Shown: one piece after another, positions 24,532-32,320 of the stretch
Layout: the number at the start of each line of letters is the position of its first letter
Position numbering within the stretch: the stretch's first letter is position 1
Assembly: GCF_001909285.1 (NCBI RefSeq)
Contig: NZ_MRSV01000001.1
Span: 2,509,096 to 2,573,095, forward strand
Direction: 5' to 3'
From: Exiguobacterium profundum
Lineage (GTDB): Bacteria; Bacillota; Bacilli; Exiguobacteriales; Exiguobacteriaceae
DNA: 64,000 bases
Made by a program: the position numbers and the translations under genes
Notes under the pieces: model-generated
Seen by the model: the letters and a program-made list of their open reading frames with translations, nothing else
Database searches by the model: none
What the model was told of the DNA's origin: nothing

Positions 24532-25884
24532 TCAGATCATATCCTCGTCTTTGAAAGATTTTGTCCGACGGAACTGGATCACGGCAAGCGTCATGATGAA
24601 GAATGACAAGATGAGTGTGATCGCAGCCGCAAGTCCGTATTGCGGGTTGGCACCGAGAGACAATTTGTAAATCCAAGAAATCAAGATGTCGGTACCGCCG
24701 GCCGTTTGTCCAGGTACAGCAGGGCCACCGCCATTAAAGAGATAGATGATGTTGAAGTTGTTGAAGTTGAACGTGAACTGCGTGATCAAGATCGGTGCAG
24801 TTGCGAACAAGAGCATCGGCAATGTGATCAAGCGGAACTTATCAAAGATCGTCGCTCCGTCAATTGTCGCCGCTTCATACAAGTCACCAGGAATCGACTG
24901 AAGCACACCCGTCATGAGCGTCATGATGAACGGGAAGCCGAGCCACCATTGAATGAGAACGAGTGCCGTACGTGTCGCCGTCGGATCGGTCATCCAGTTG
25001 ACTGGGTCAAGACCGAGCGCCGGTAAGATTGTCGTATTGAACACCCCGAACGACTCGTTGAACATCGAGCGGAAGATTAAGATCGTGATGAATGCTGGGA
25101 CCGCCCATGAAAGAATCAAGATTGAACGGAACAAACGACGGAAGCGAAGTCCTTCTTGGTTCAAGAGCACCGCAAGGAAGATTCCGATCGCGATGACACC
25201 TGTCGTTGAAGCGACCGTCCAGACAAGCGTCCAGCCGAGTACTCCGACGAATGTGTCACGGAAGATATCAATTTCAAAGATACGCGTGAAGTTCTCGAAT
25301 CCGACCCATTCGACGAGTTTCGCTGGTGGTGCGTTGTTATAGCGATAGTTCGTGAAGGCGATCAAGAACGTGAAGATCAATGGAAGAATAACTGTAAACA
25401 CTAACAAAATGAGTGATGGGATTAACATTAAGTATGGGAATCCATGGTCACGCAAGTTGCGAAGTTGCATTTGGAACGATGGAAGGTTTAGATGCTGATC
25501 ACGAGCGCGACCGACACGATAGGCGTCACGAATGTTCCAAACATAGAACGCGATTCCGAAGAAAAGTAAAATTAACGCGACAATCCCCTCGACCATCAAG
25601 AAGATGGAGTGGTCGTTACGAGGTCCTGGCACTTCACCAAGCGTGATCAATCCCCAAAGTCCTCCACGGTCACCTGGTCCGGCGCCCGCCCCTTTGAAAA
25701 ATAGATCATAGTTTACGGCAAAATAAGATACGACGACGATAAAGAACGCTACCGCCTTCGCGTATTGTTTGTTGTATAACTGTCCGAGTCCCGGAATGAT
25801 GGAAAGTAGTCCCGCGTTCCGAGCATGGTTTGTAGGCTTGTCCGGGCGTTGGTCCGGTGATTTAGGGTTCGCAATTGCAGCCAT
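24532..25884 (-). CDS. malF: Maltodextrin ABC transporter permease MalF-like with extra N-terminal helices
   Basis: The protein is 450 residues from ATG 25884 (AAAGGAG upstream); the frame to 25917 would cross the operator region. The N-terminal 135 residues hold extra helices starting GLLSIIPGLGQLYNKQYAKA, a segment found in larger MalF/MdxF proteins. The six-helix permease core follows, with EAATIDGATIFDKFRLITLPML as its EAA loop. With MalG it forms the maltodextrin channel. A palindrome and a long hairpin lie between it and malE. Confidence 0.93.
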   Translation of the reverse strand: MAAIANPKSPDQRPDKPTNHARNAGLLSIIPGLGQLYNKQYAKAVAFFIVVVSYFAVNYDLFFKGAGAGPGDRGGLWGLITLGEVPGPRNDHSIFLMVEGIVALILLFFGIAFYVWNIRDAYRVGRARDQHLNLPSFQMQLRNLRDHGFPYLMLIPSLILLVFTVILPLIFTFLIAFTNYRYNNAPPAKLVEWVGFENFTRIFEIDIFRDTFVGVLGWTLVWTVASTTGVIAIGIFLAVLLNQEGLRFRRLFRSILILSWAVPAFITILIFRSMFNESFGVFNTTILPALGLDPVNWMTDPTATRTALVLIQWWLGFPFIMTLMTGVLQSIPGDLYEAATIDGATIFDKFRLITLPMLLFATAPILITQFTFNFNNFNIIYLFNGGGPAVPGQTAGGTDILISWIYKLSLGANPQYGLAAAITLILSFFIMTLAVIQFRRTKSFKDEDMI

Positions 25885-25920
25885 CCTCAGTTTCTCCTTT
25901 CGATTTGAGCAAATCAATCA

Positions 25921-25934
25921 AGCAAACGTTTGCT
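25921..25934. promoter_or_regulatory. Perfect LacI-type operator between malE and malF
   Basis: AGCAAACGTTTGCT is a perfect 14-bp palindrome, the best operator copy in the window. It lies 37 nt upstream of malF. Its place inside the operon suggests an internal control point or roadblock. Confidence 0.75.
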
Positions 25935-25946
25935 CAATGCTAGAAA

Positions 25947-25980
25947 ATGATGGGGAACGCCATGTGGCGTACCCCGTCAT
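25947..25980 (-). terminator. Intercistronic hairpin after malE
   Basis: A 16-bp stem with two mismatches (25947-25962 with 25965-25980) lies 9 nt beyond the malE stop, followed on the minus strand by TTTTCTAG. It probably acts as a partial terminator and mRNA stabiliser, giving more MalE than MalF/MalG. Confidence 0.65.
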
Positions 25981-25989
25981 CTCAATTCC

Positions 25990-27255
25990 TTATTGGTTGT
26001 TCGCTTGGATTTGTTGTTCGATGACTTTCACTGCATCATCTGCAGATTTTTGTGCATCTTGTTTACCAGTTGCTACAAGCTGAAGCGCTTGAGCCATTGG
26101 CTCCCAGACTTGTCCCATTTCAGGAATGTTCGGCATTGGGATTGCGTTTGTTGCTTGGTCGAATACCGCTTTCGCAACTTCGTTCGACGTGATTGTCTCG
26201 TTCGACTCGAGTGCTGCTACTGGTGGGATCTCGTTGTATGCTTCAAACATTGCCAATGCGTTTTCTTCATTCGTCAACTCTTGAAGGAACATTTCAGCCC
26301 ACTCTTGGTTTTCTGTGTAAGCTGAAAGGGCATATGTTTTCACACCCATGAACGTCTTGATTGGCTCACCGTTCGGAAGTGTTGGCATTGGAGCCGCTCC
26401 GAGGTTCACGCCTGCATCTGTGTAACCAGCTACAGCCCATGGTCCGTTCATGACTGAGTGAGCTTTCTTCTCAGTGAAGAGTTGGTCCATCGCTTGGCCG
26501 CCAGACTCTCCAATCAACCCTTTAGGGAAGAGGCCTTCTTCGTACCATTTACCGATGTATTCGAATCCTTCAACTGCGCCTTCGTTGTTCAAACCGATAT
26601 CCGCTGGGTCGAGTGCGCCACCGTCTTCTTTGAACACGTATCCGCCGAATCCAGCGACAACACCGTGTGCGAAGTAGAAGTTATCCCAAAGTGCAAGGAA
26701 TCCGTACTCGCCGTCAGCTTTTACATCGTTTGACAACTTGTAAAGGTCGTCCATAGATGCTGGAGCTTCAGCCATCAAATCTTTGTTATACATGAGAACT
26801 GGTGTCTCAACTGATTTTGGATATCCGTAAGCTTGGCCATCGAACATGACAGCTGATTTCGCAGCGTCTGTGAACGCGTCAAGCGATCCTTCGTCAGCGA
26901 TTGGAGCCAAGTGACCTTGGTCTGCGATTGTACCAATCTGGTCATGTGGTACGAGCACGATGTCTGGACCTTTTCCAGCTGGACCGTCAAGCGCGAGCTT
27001 GTCTTTTTGATCTGTCATCTGTACTTCGACAACTTCAACTTTTACGCCATGCTCTTCTTCGAACGCCTTCGCAACTTCTTTCGTTGTTTCAGACTTTTCG
27101 ATGTCTTCCCAGATGACGATCTTTTCAGGTTTGTTCTCGCTTGAAGAACCACCTTCGTTAGAAGATCCGTTGTCCGTTCCGCCACCACATGCAGCAAGTG
27201 CACCGAATGCGAATACTGCTGTTGAAAGTCCTGCTACCATTTTTTTCATCTTCAT
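25990..27255 (-). CDS. malE: Maltodextrin-binding lipoprotein MalE-like
   Basis: The protein is 421 residues from ATG 27255 with GGGAGG upstream. The signal peptide ends in lipobox AACGGG (Cys about residue 22), and a Gly/Ser/Asn linker follows. The cluster-1 sugar-binding fold begins KIVIWEDIEKSETTK and contains GKGPDIVLVPHDQIG and NGPWAVAGY. As the first gene of the operon it should be the most abundant product. It delivers maltodextrins to MalFG on the outer membrane face. The promoter is about 130 nt upstream with operators overlapping it. Confidence 0.94.
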   Translation of the reverse strand: MKMKKMVAGLSTAVFAFGALAACGGGTDNGSSNEGGSSSENKPEKIVIWEDIEKSETTKEVAKAFEEEHGVKVEVVEVQMTDQKDKLALDGPAGKGPDIVLVPHDQIGTIADQGHLAPIADEGSLDAFTDAAKSAVMFDGQAYGYPKSVETPVLMYNKDLMAEAPASMDDLYKLSNDVKADGEYGFLALWDNFYFAHGVVAGFGGYVFKEDGGALDPADIGLNNEGAVEGFEYIGKWYEEGLFPKGLIGESGGQAMDQLFTEKKAHSVMNGPWAVAGYTDAGVNLGAAPMPTLPNGEPIKTFMGVKTYALSAYTENQEWAEMFLQELTNEENALAMFEAYNEIPPVAALESNETITSNEVAKAVFDQATNAIPMPNIPEMGQVWEPMAQALQLVATGKQDAQKSADDAVKVIEQQIQANNQ

Positions 27256-27312
27256 GATGAAAAACCTCCCCAAGGAAATAGTATGGTCAGATTTGCGCAA
27301 TCGCACGACCAC

Positions 27313-27343
27313 GTCAATTTTAAAACTCCGCTACGAAATTGAC
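27313..27343 (-). promoter_or_regulatory. Stem-loop in the malE leader
   Basis: GTCAATTT (27313-27320) pairs with AAATTGAC (27336-27343) around a 15-nt loop, inside the 5' untranslated region of malE. It may stabilise the message. Confidence 0.4.
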
Positions 27344-27350
27344 ACGGTAG

Positions 27351-27364
27351 TGAAAACGTTTGCA
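27351..27364. promoter_or_regulatory. cre/LacI-type operator downstream of the malE promoter
   Basis: TGAAAACGTTTGCA matches the cre consensus at all but one position and contains the AACGTTTGC core of the MalR-like sites. It lies just after the malE transcription start, where binding would block elongation. Confidence 0.65.
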
Positions 27365-27381
27365 TCCTCACCTCAATTTTT

Positions 27382-27409
27382 ATTATACAGTTGTGAAAGC
27401 GTTTTACAA
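27382..27409 (-). promoter_or_regulatory. malE promoter with cre-like site in its spacer
   Basis: On the minus strand: -35 TTGTAA (complement of 27404-27409), 16 bp, perfect -10 TATAAT (complement of 27382-27387). The spacer contains TGAAAGCGTTTTACA (27394-27408), an imperfect cre/LacI operator. Confidence 0.65.
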
Positions 27410-27502
27410 GTCTTTTTTTACACTTTTTTTACGTCTGTTGACCCATTTATGTAATTTTTAAATGTTTGTTCTCAATTCTTCACTTTTTATGCGTTTCAGC
27501 AA

Positions 27503-27531
27503 TTGACAAAATGTAAACGCTTTATTAACCT
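27503..27531 (+). promoter_or_regulatory. Probable promoter of the neopullulanase gene
   Basis: -35 TTGACA (27503-27508) is perfect. A weak -10 TAACCT follows after 17 bp. The spacer holds TGTAAACGCTTTAT (27512-27525), a cre-like site with its last two positions off. This suits a promoter that is both glucose-repressed and weak without an activator. Confidence 0.5.
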
Positions 27532-27539
27532 TTGCTTGA

Positions 27540-27551
27540 GCAAACGTTTTC
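27540..27551. promoter_or_regulatory. MalR-like operator upstream of neopullulanase
   Basis: GCAAACGTTTTC is the GCAAACGTTTGC palindrome with one changed base, just downstream of the proposed promoter. The rest of the 370-bp intergenic space (27256-27625) holds the malE leader and the sites listed here. Confidence 0.55.
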
Positions 27552-27609
27552 GCAACATCTGTTCTCTTTGATTCCCGATGTTGTAAAATGATGTCATCCC
27601 CTATAAAGA

Positions 27610-27625
27610 AAGGAATGTTTTCCTT
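27610..27625 (+). promoter_or_regulatory. Hairpin covering the neopullulanase ribosome site
   Basis: AAGGAA (27610-27615), the only Shine-Dalgarno-like run, pairs perfectly with TTCCTT (27620-27625) directly before the ATG, with a 4-nt loop. Translation may be damped or regulated. Confidence 0.4.
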
Positions 27626-29410
27626 ATGATGAAAGAAGCGATTTATCATCGTGCCATGTCCCCGTTCGTCTACAAATATGATCGCGAGACAATCCACATT
27701 CGTTTCCATACGAAGCGAGGCGATATCGAATCTGTCGATTTGATTTGGAACGACCCTTATGATTGGCACGCTGAAGACCCAGCCATGTGGAACTTCGATC
27801 CGGATAAGCCGAGCTACTGGCGTACATACGAGACTCCAATGGAGAAAATCGGGTTTGACGACGCCTACGACTATTGGTTCATCTCCATCAAACCGCCGTT
27901 CCGACGTCTACGTTACGGCTTCCGTTTGAATGATGGACAAGAGACGGCCGTTTATACCGAAAAAGGATGGTTCGAAGAGAAGCCGCTCGATGATACGGGT
28001 TACTACTTCTGTGTCCCATTCATCAACCCAATCGATATCTTCCATGCGCCTTCTTGGGTGAAGGATACGGTCTGGTATCAAATCTTCCCGGACCGTTTCG
28101 CAAATGGCGATGCTTCGCTCGATTCTGAAGAGACGCTCCCATGGAACTCGACAGAGCCTACGACGACAAACTTTTTCGGTGGCGACTTCCAAGGAGTGAT
28201 CGACCATATCGATCATTTAGTCGAACTCGGGATCACCGGCATCTACTTCTGCCCGATCTTTAAAGCGACGACAAACCATAAGTACGATACGCTCGACTAC
28301 ATGGAAATCGATCCACAGTTCGGGACGAAAGAAAAATTTAAAGAGATGGTCGACCTCTTGCACGAGAACGGCATCAAAGTCATGCTCGACGCGGTCTTCA
28401 ACCATGTCGGATATCATCACCCATGGTTCCAAGACGTCGTCGAAAACGGTCCGTCCTCTGAGTACCGTGATTGGTTCTACCTTCGCGATTTCCCGGTTGT
28501 CACAGAACCGAAGCCGAACTATGATACGTTCGCATTTGAAAAGAACATGCCGAAAATCAATACAGAACATCCCGAATTAAAAGCTTACTTATTAGATGTC
28601 GCCCGTTACTGGGTCGAAGAATTCGGCATCGACGGATGGCGTCTTGACGTTGCCAACGAAGTCGACCATGCATTCTGGCGTGACTTCCGTAAGGCCGTCA
28701 AAAATGCGAACCCGGAAGCTTATATTCTCGGAGAGATTTGGCACGATTCACAACCTTGGCTACAAGGTGACCAGTTCGATGCCGTCATGAACTATCCGTT
28801 CACGAACGCGAGCTTGAACTACTTCGCCCTCGACCGGACGACCGCTTCGGAGTTCCGTAACGAACTGACACGTGTCGAGATGATGAACACGATGAACGTC
28901 AACGAAGTCACGTTCAACTTGATCGATTCGCATGACACCCCCCGCGCGTTGACACGAGCGAAAGGACATAAAGGCAAGTTCAAACTCTTGATGACTTCAA
29001 TGCTGACTTATACGGGTAGCCCATGTATCTACTACGGGGACGAAATCGGACTCGAAGGCGAACAAGATCCAGGTTGCCGTCGCTGTATGCCGTGGGATGA
29101 AGCCGAAGAAGACCGTAATCTCTTCCGCTACATCCAAAAGCTCATCCAGCTTCGTAAGGAACACCCTGCGCTCGCCAATGCCGGCTCATATCGCTTCAAC
29201 CTGGTCGACGATGCGAACAATGCAGTCATCATCGAGCGGTGTACGAAAGATGAGACTTACTTGGTGTACTTCAATAACTCGGACTCTGCCTCGAAACTGA
29301 ATCCGCTCGGTTATACAGGAGCCGCCACGGACCTCTTGCATGACCGTGACCTCGACTCACTCGAAATCGAACTCGCTCCATTCAGTGCTGCTATTCTGAA
29401 ATTGAAATAA
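27626..29410 (+). CDS. GH13_20 neopullulanase/cyclomaltodextrinase/maltogenic amylase
   Basis: The 594-residue cytosolic enzyme has an N-terminal CBM34-like domain (about residues 1-125), the dimerisation module of this subfamily, and then a GH13 barrel. Landmarks: DAVFNHVGYHHPW, nucleophile Asp in DGWRLDVANEVDH, acid/base Glu in YILGEIWHD, and LIDSHDTPRAL. There is no signal peptide. It would cut imported maltodextrins or cyclodextrins to maltose and glucose for the GH65 phosphorylase. The start is ATG 27626 (or the next ATG at 27629). It is divergent from malE and shares the operator region. Confidence 0.92.
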   Translation: MMKEAIYHRAMSPFVYKYDRETIHIRFHTKRGDIESVDLIWNDPYDWHAEDPAMWNFDPDKPSYWRTYETPMEKIGFDDAYDYWFISIKPPFRRLRYGFRLNDGQETAVYTEKGWFEEKPLDDTGYYFCVPFINPIDIFHAPSWVKDTVWYQIFPDRFANGDASLDSEETLPWNSTEPTTTNFFGGDFQGVIDHIDHLVELGITGIYFCPIFKATTNHKYDTLDYMEIDPQFGTKEKFKEMVDLLHENGIKVMLDAVFNHVGYHHPWFQDVVENGPSSEYRDWFYLRDFPVVTEPKPNYDTFAFEKNMPKINTEHPELKAYLLDVARYWVEEFGIDGWRLDVANEVDHAFWRDFRKAVKNANPEAYILGEIWHDSQPWLQGDQFDAVMNYPFTNASLNYFALDRTTASEFRNELTRVEMMNTMNVNEVTFNLIDSHDTPRALTRAKGHKGKFKLLMTSMLTYTGSPCIYYGDEIGLEGEQDPGCRRCMPWDEAEEDRNLFRYIQKLIQLRKEHPALANAGSYRFNLVDDANNAVIIERCTKDETYLVYFNNSDSASKLNPLGYTGAATDLLHDRDLDSLEIELAPFSAAILKLK

Positions 29411-29415
29411 ATTCG

Positions 29416-29447
29416 AAAATCACCTGATTCCTTCGGGTGATTTTTTT
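29416..29447 (+). terminator. Terminator of the neopullulanase gene
   Basis: AAAATCACC (29416-29424) pairs with GGTGATTTT (29436-29444), and a T-run follows. Confidence 0.8.
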
Positions 29448-29505
29448 GTTGAAAATAATTTAGCAAACCCCTTTCTTTTTCATTTCATAAGGAGTAAGAT
29501 GACCT

Positions 29506-29534
29506 TTGACATTTTTATAAAACAAATAGTTAAT
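29506..29534 (+). promoter_or_regulatory. Probable promoter of the MATE gene
   Basis: -35 TTGACA (29506-29511) is perfect, with 17 bp to a weak -10 GTTAAT (29529-29534), 36 nt upstream of the start codon. Confidence 0.5.
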
Positions 29535-29569
29535 AGAAAGAATTATAGAGAAAAGGGAGAATACACTAC

Positions 29570-30928
29570 ATGCAGACGAAACAAACGGAACAGCTGACCC
29601 TGTTCAAACTGTCGTGGCCGATTTTCATCGAACTTGCCCTCCACATGGGAACCGGGATCATCGCCACATTGATGCTCGCTCACTACTCAGACGCCGCTGC
29701 TTCGGCCGTCGGGGTTGCCAACCAAATCTTAAACGTGTTCTTAATTGTCTTTAGTGTGACGTCTGTCGGGGCGACCATTTTAATCGGTCAGGCCATCGGG
29801 GCACAGCGCATGAAGAAGAGTCGCGACTTCGCCCGCTCCGCCGTCAGTTTGAACATGTGGCTCGGTGCAATCATGGTCGTCGTCATCTTCTTGTTCGGCG
29901 AAACGTTCTTACGCCTGTTCGGTCTATCAGACGAACTGTTTACGCACGGGTTGTTGTTCCTGCAAATCGTCGGCTTGTCGTTATTCACCGAAGCGCTCAT
30001 CATGGCGCTCAGTTCGATTCTCCGGAGTCATGGGATGACGAAACACGCCATGCTCGCGACGCTTCTGATTGATATCATCACCGCCGTCGGTGCCATCTTT
30101 GCCGTGACCGGCTGGTTTGGACTTCCGGTCACAGGTGTTGCCGGTGTCGCCTGGGCCATCGTCATCGCACGATTCGCCGCTATGGTTCTCTTGTTCTGGC
30201 TCGTCAAACGGAAACTCATGATTCGCTTCCCGTTAAAAGAAGTGATTCGTCCGAAGAAAGACGACATCCAGTCACTCCTTCAAATCGGTGTTCCTTCTGC
30301 CGGGGAGAACTTGTCGTATCAAGCTTCACAGATTATCATCACTGGATTTATCGCGACGATGGGCGAGGCTTCTCTCGCTGCTCGCGTGTACGTAATGAAC
30401 TTGTCCATGCTTGCCTTCTTGTTCACAGTCGCCGTCGCGCAAGGGACCCAGCTTTTGATTGCACGGGACATTGGAGGGAAACGTTTTAAAGAAGCCTATC
30501 ATCGTGCCGTCAAGACATTGAAGATTGCCATGTTCGCTTCGTTCGTCGCCTCTCTCGGTTTAGCGGTGTTCAGCGAATCGCTACTCGGTCTCTTCACGTC
30601 AAACCCTGACATCATCGCGGTCGGTGTGCCGATCTTATGGGCGACGCTCATTTTAGAGCCGGGTCGCGCTATGAACATCGTCTTGATGGGGTCATTGAAG
30701 TCTGTCGGGGACGTCCGCTTCCCGGTCATGATCGGGATCGCCTCGATGTGGGGCGTCGCCGTGGCGTTCAGCTACTTGTTCGGTCTTCAAATGGGACTCG
30801 GCATCCTTGGGATTTGGCTCGCCTTCTCCCTCGATGAGTGGTTCCGCGGATTCTTCGCGTTCCGTCGTTGGAAATACGGGACATGGCAACAAAAAGGCTT
30901 CCAGTTCGAAGCAAAATCAACCACGTAA
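29570..30928 (+). CDS. MATE family multidrug/metabolite efflux transporter
   Basis: The 452-residue protein has twelve hydrophobic helices in two related halves. It shows LSWPIFIELALHMG at the start, the VSVGATILIGQAIGA segment in helix 2, and a second-half counterpart GVPSAGENLSYQASQIIITG. MATE pumps export cationic drugs or metabolites with sodium or protons. AAAGGGAG lies 10 nt upstream of the ATG. It is monocistronic between terminators. The substrate cannot be predicted. Confidence 0.92.
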   Translation: MQTKQTEQLTLFKLSWPIFIELALHMGTGIIATLMLAHYSDAAASAVGVANQILNVFLIVFSVTSVGATILIGQAIGAQRMKKSRDFARSAVSLNMWLGAIMVVVIFLFGETFLRLFGLSDELFTHGLLFLQIVGLSLFTEALIMALSSILRSHGMTKHAMLATLLIDIITAVGAIFAVTGWFGLPVTGVAGVAWAIVIARFAAMVLLFWLVKRKLMIRFPLKEVIRPKKDDIQSLLQIGVPSAGENLSYQASQIIITGFIATMGEASLAARVYVMNLSMLAFLFTVAVAQGTQLLIARDIGGKRFKEAYHRAVKTLKIAMFASFVASLGLAVFSESLLGLFTSNPDIIAVGVPILWATLILEPGRAMNIVLMGSLKSVGDVRFPVMIGIASMWGVAVAFSYLFGLQMGLGILGIWLAFSLDEWFRGFFAFRRWKYGTWQQKGFQFEAKSTT

Positions 30929-30952
30929 AAAAGCGGCCGCAGCCGCTTTTTT
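30927..30952. terminator. Bidirectional terminator
   Basis: An 11-bp stem (30927-30937 with 30942-30952) with a CGCA loop, A-run left and T-run right, separates the MATE gene from the convergent enoyl-CoA hydratase gene. Confidence 0.9.
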
Positions 30953-31686
30953 CATTTCATCAAGAATGCCTGCATCGCTTGGCGGTGCACGTCCGTGTCC
31001 CCACACTTCCGTTGCCATTTGATTTCTTCATTCAATCCGTCCTCAAATGAAGCGGCTCGCATGAGCGCCTTCATCCCTTGAACAGCGACCGGTGATTTCC
31101 TAGCGAGTGTCTCCGCATATGAAGTCAATCGCTCCGTATACATCGCATCTTCCACGAGCTCAGTGACGAGCCCGAATGTACGCGCGGCATCCGAGTCAAT
31201 CGTACTGCCACTCCAGAGCCAATCTAATGCGAGGTCGTCGCGCATGAGTCGACGTAAGTGATATGGGCCGCCCGCATCCGCGACCAACCCGATTTTAATG
31301 AACGCCGAGCTGAACTTCGTCGACTTGGCGACGATTCGAACGTCTGCCGCGAGTGCCAAACTGAGTCCTGCTCCAGCCACGACACCGTGAATCCCTGCGA
31401 TGAGTGGTTTCTGACATGAGAAAAGCGTACGTACGAGTGGATGATACACGTCTTCTAAATATTCCCCATAGTCCGCATCGCTCTCGATCGTTAAATCTTG
31501 TCCGGATGAGAATGCTCGTCCCTCTCCGACAAGAACGATGACACGAACCGCGTCGTCCTGTTCAAATGTGTCGATTGCCGTTTTCATTTCACGAAGCAAC
31601 GTCTCGTTCAAGGCGTTTAGCTTTTCAGGTCGGTTCAGTTTCAACCACCCTACTCCATTGTGTGTCGTCAATTGAATCGTCTCCAT
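30952..31686 (-). CDS. Enoyl-CoA hydratase/isomerase (PaaG/crotonase family)
   Basis: The protein is 244 residues from ATG 31686; the AAAGGGGA run is 6-7 nt upstream, whereas the ATG at 31692 is too close to it. It contains the crotonase oxyanion-hole segments GEGRAFSSGQDLT and GVVAGAGLSLALAADVRI. An Asp replaces the second hydratase Glu region (KIGLVADAGGPYHL), which is more like PaaG-type isomerases than classical hydratases. It probably acts in fatty-acid or aryl-acid degradation. A TetR-type inverted repeat lies directly upstream. Confidence 0.87.
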   Translation of the reverse strand: METIQLTTHNGVGWLKLNRPEKLNALNETLLREMKTAIDTFEQDDAVRVIVLVGEGRAFSSGQDLTIESDADYGEYLEDVYHPLVRTLFSCQKPLIAGIHGVVAGAGLSLALAADVRIVAKSTKFSSAFIKIGLVADAGGPYHLRRLMRDDLALDWLWSGSTIDSDAARTFGLVTELVEDAMYTERLTSYAETLARKSPVAVQGMKALMRAASFEDGLNEEIKWQRKCGDTDVHRQAMQAFLMK

Positions 31687-31703
31687 TTTCATTCCCCTTT
31701 CAA

Positions 31704-31721
31704 AATGAATCACTGTTCATT
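31704..31721. promoter_or_regulatory. Inverted repeat upstream of the enoyl-CoA hydratase gene
   Basis: AATGAA-N6-TTCATT, perfect 6-bp arms, lies 17 nt upstream of the start. It resembles TetR-type FadR operators of Bacillales (TGAATGA...TCATTCA), which control fatty-acid degradation genes. Confidence 0.5.
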
Positions 31722-31775
31722 TCTTCGTCATTCCTTCAAACTCCTTCCTTTACTGAAAAGTTTTTTGAAGTTCAA

Positions 31776-31805
31776 TTGCCGGGAAGTTGGTTGATTTGCT
31801 ATTCT
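31776..31805 (+). promoter_or_regulatory. Promoter of ybaK
   Basis: -35 TTGCCG (31776-31781), 18 bp, -10 TATTCT (31800-31805), 22 nt before the start codon. Confidence 0.5.
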
Positions 31806-31827
31806 AAAAGGAGTCGGTCACGAAAGG

Positions 31828-32301
31828 ATGAGTCAGATGCAACTGACAAACGCCGCTCGGCAACTGAAACAGAAGAAGATTCCGTTCACCTATCATACGT
31901 ATGAAGTTGATGACACCGATGTCTCAGCTAAACATGTGGCGATGACATTGAATAAACCGCTCGACGAACTGTATAAAACGATTTGTCTCATGAACGAGAA
32001 AAAGCAATATGCCTTCTTTCTCATCTCTGGAGAGCGTGACATCGATTTAAAAGCAGCCGCAAAAGCTTGGGGGGCGAAGAAAGCATCGACCGTCCCGATA
32101 AAAGAGCTCGAGACATTGACCGGTTATATTCGAGGAGGAGTCTCTCCGATTGGGGCGAAGAAGCCGTTCCCTGTCTATCTGCACGAAGCAGCTCAAGACA
32201 GAGAGACGATCACCATTTCTGCCGGAAAACGCGGCTATCAAATCGAATTAACACCTGAAGATTTACTGCAATTTACAAACGGGCACTGGTTCAGCCAATG
32301 A
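31828..32301 (+). CDS. ybaK: Cys-tRNA(Pro)/Cys-tRNA(Cys) deacylase YbaK
   Basis: The 157-residue protein has YbaK/EbsC-family features: TNAARQLKQKKIPFTYHTYE at the N-terminus, the catalytic Lys region ELYKTICLMNEKKQYAFFLI, and GGVSPIGAKKPFPVYL with the conserved GxSP turn. It hydrolyses Cys-tRNA(Pro) formed by prolyl-tRNA synthetase in error. AAAGGATG includes the start. PssA follows 19 nt downstream, so the two are likely co-transcribed. Confidence 0.93.
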   Translation: MSQMQLTNAARQLKQKKIPFTYHTYEVDDTDVSAKHVAMTLNKPLDELYKTICLMNEKKQYAFFLISGERDIDLKAAAKAWGAKKASTVPIKELETLTGYIRGGVSPIGAKKPFPVYLHEAAQDRETITISAGKRGYQIELTPEDLLQFTNGHWFSQ

Positions 32302-32320
32302 CCTTACTGGGGGCAAAATT

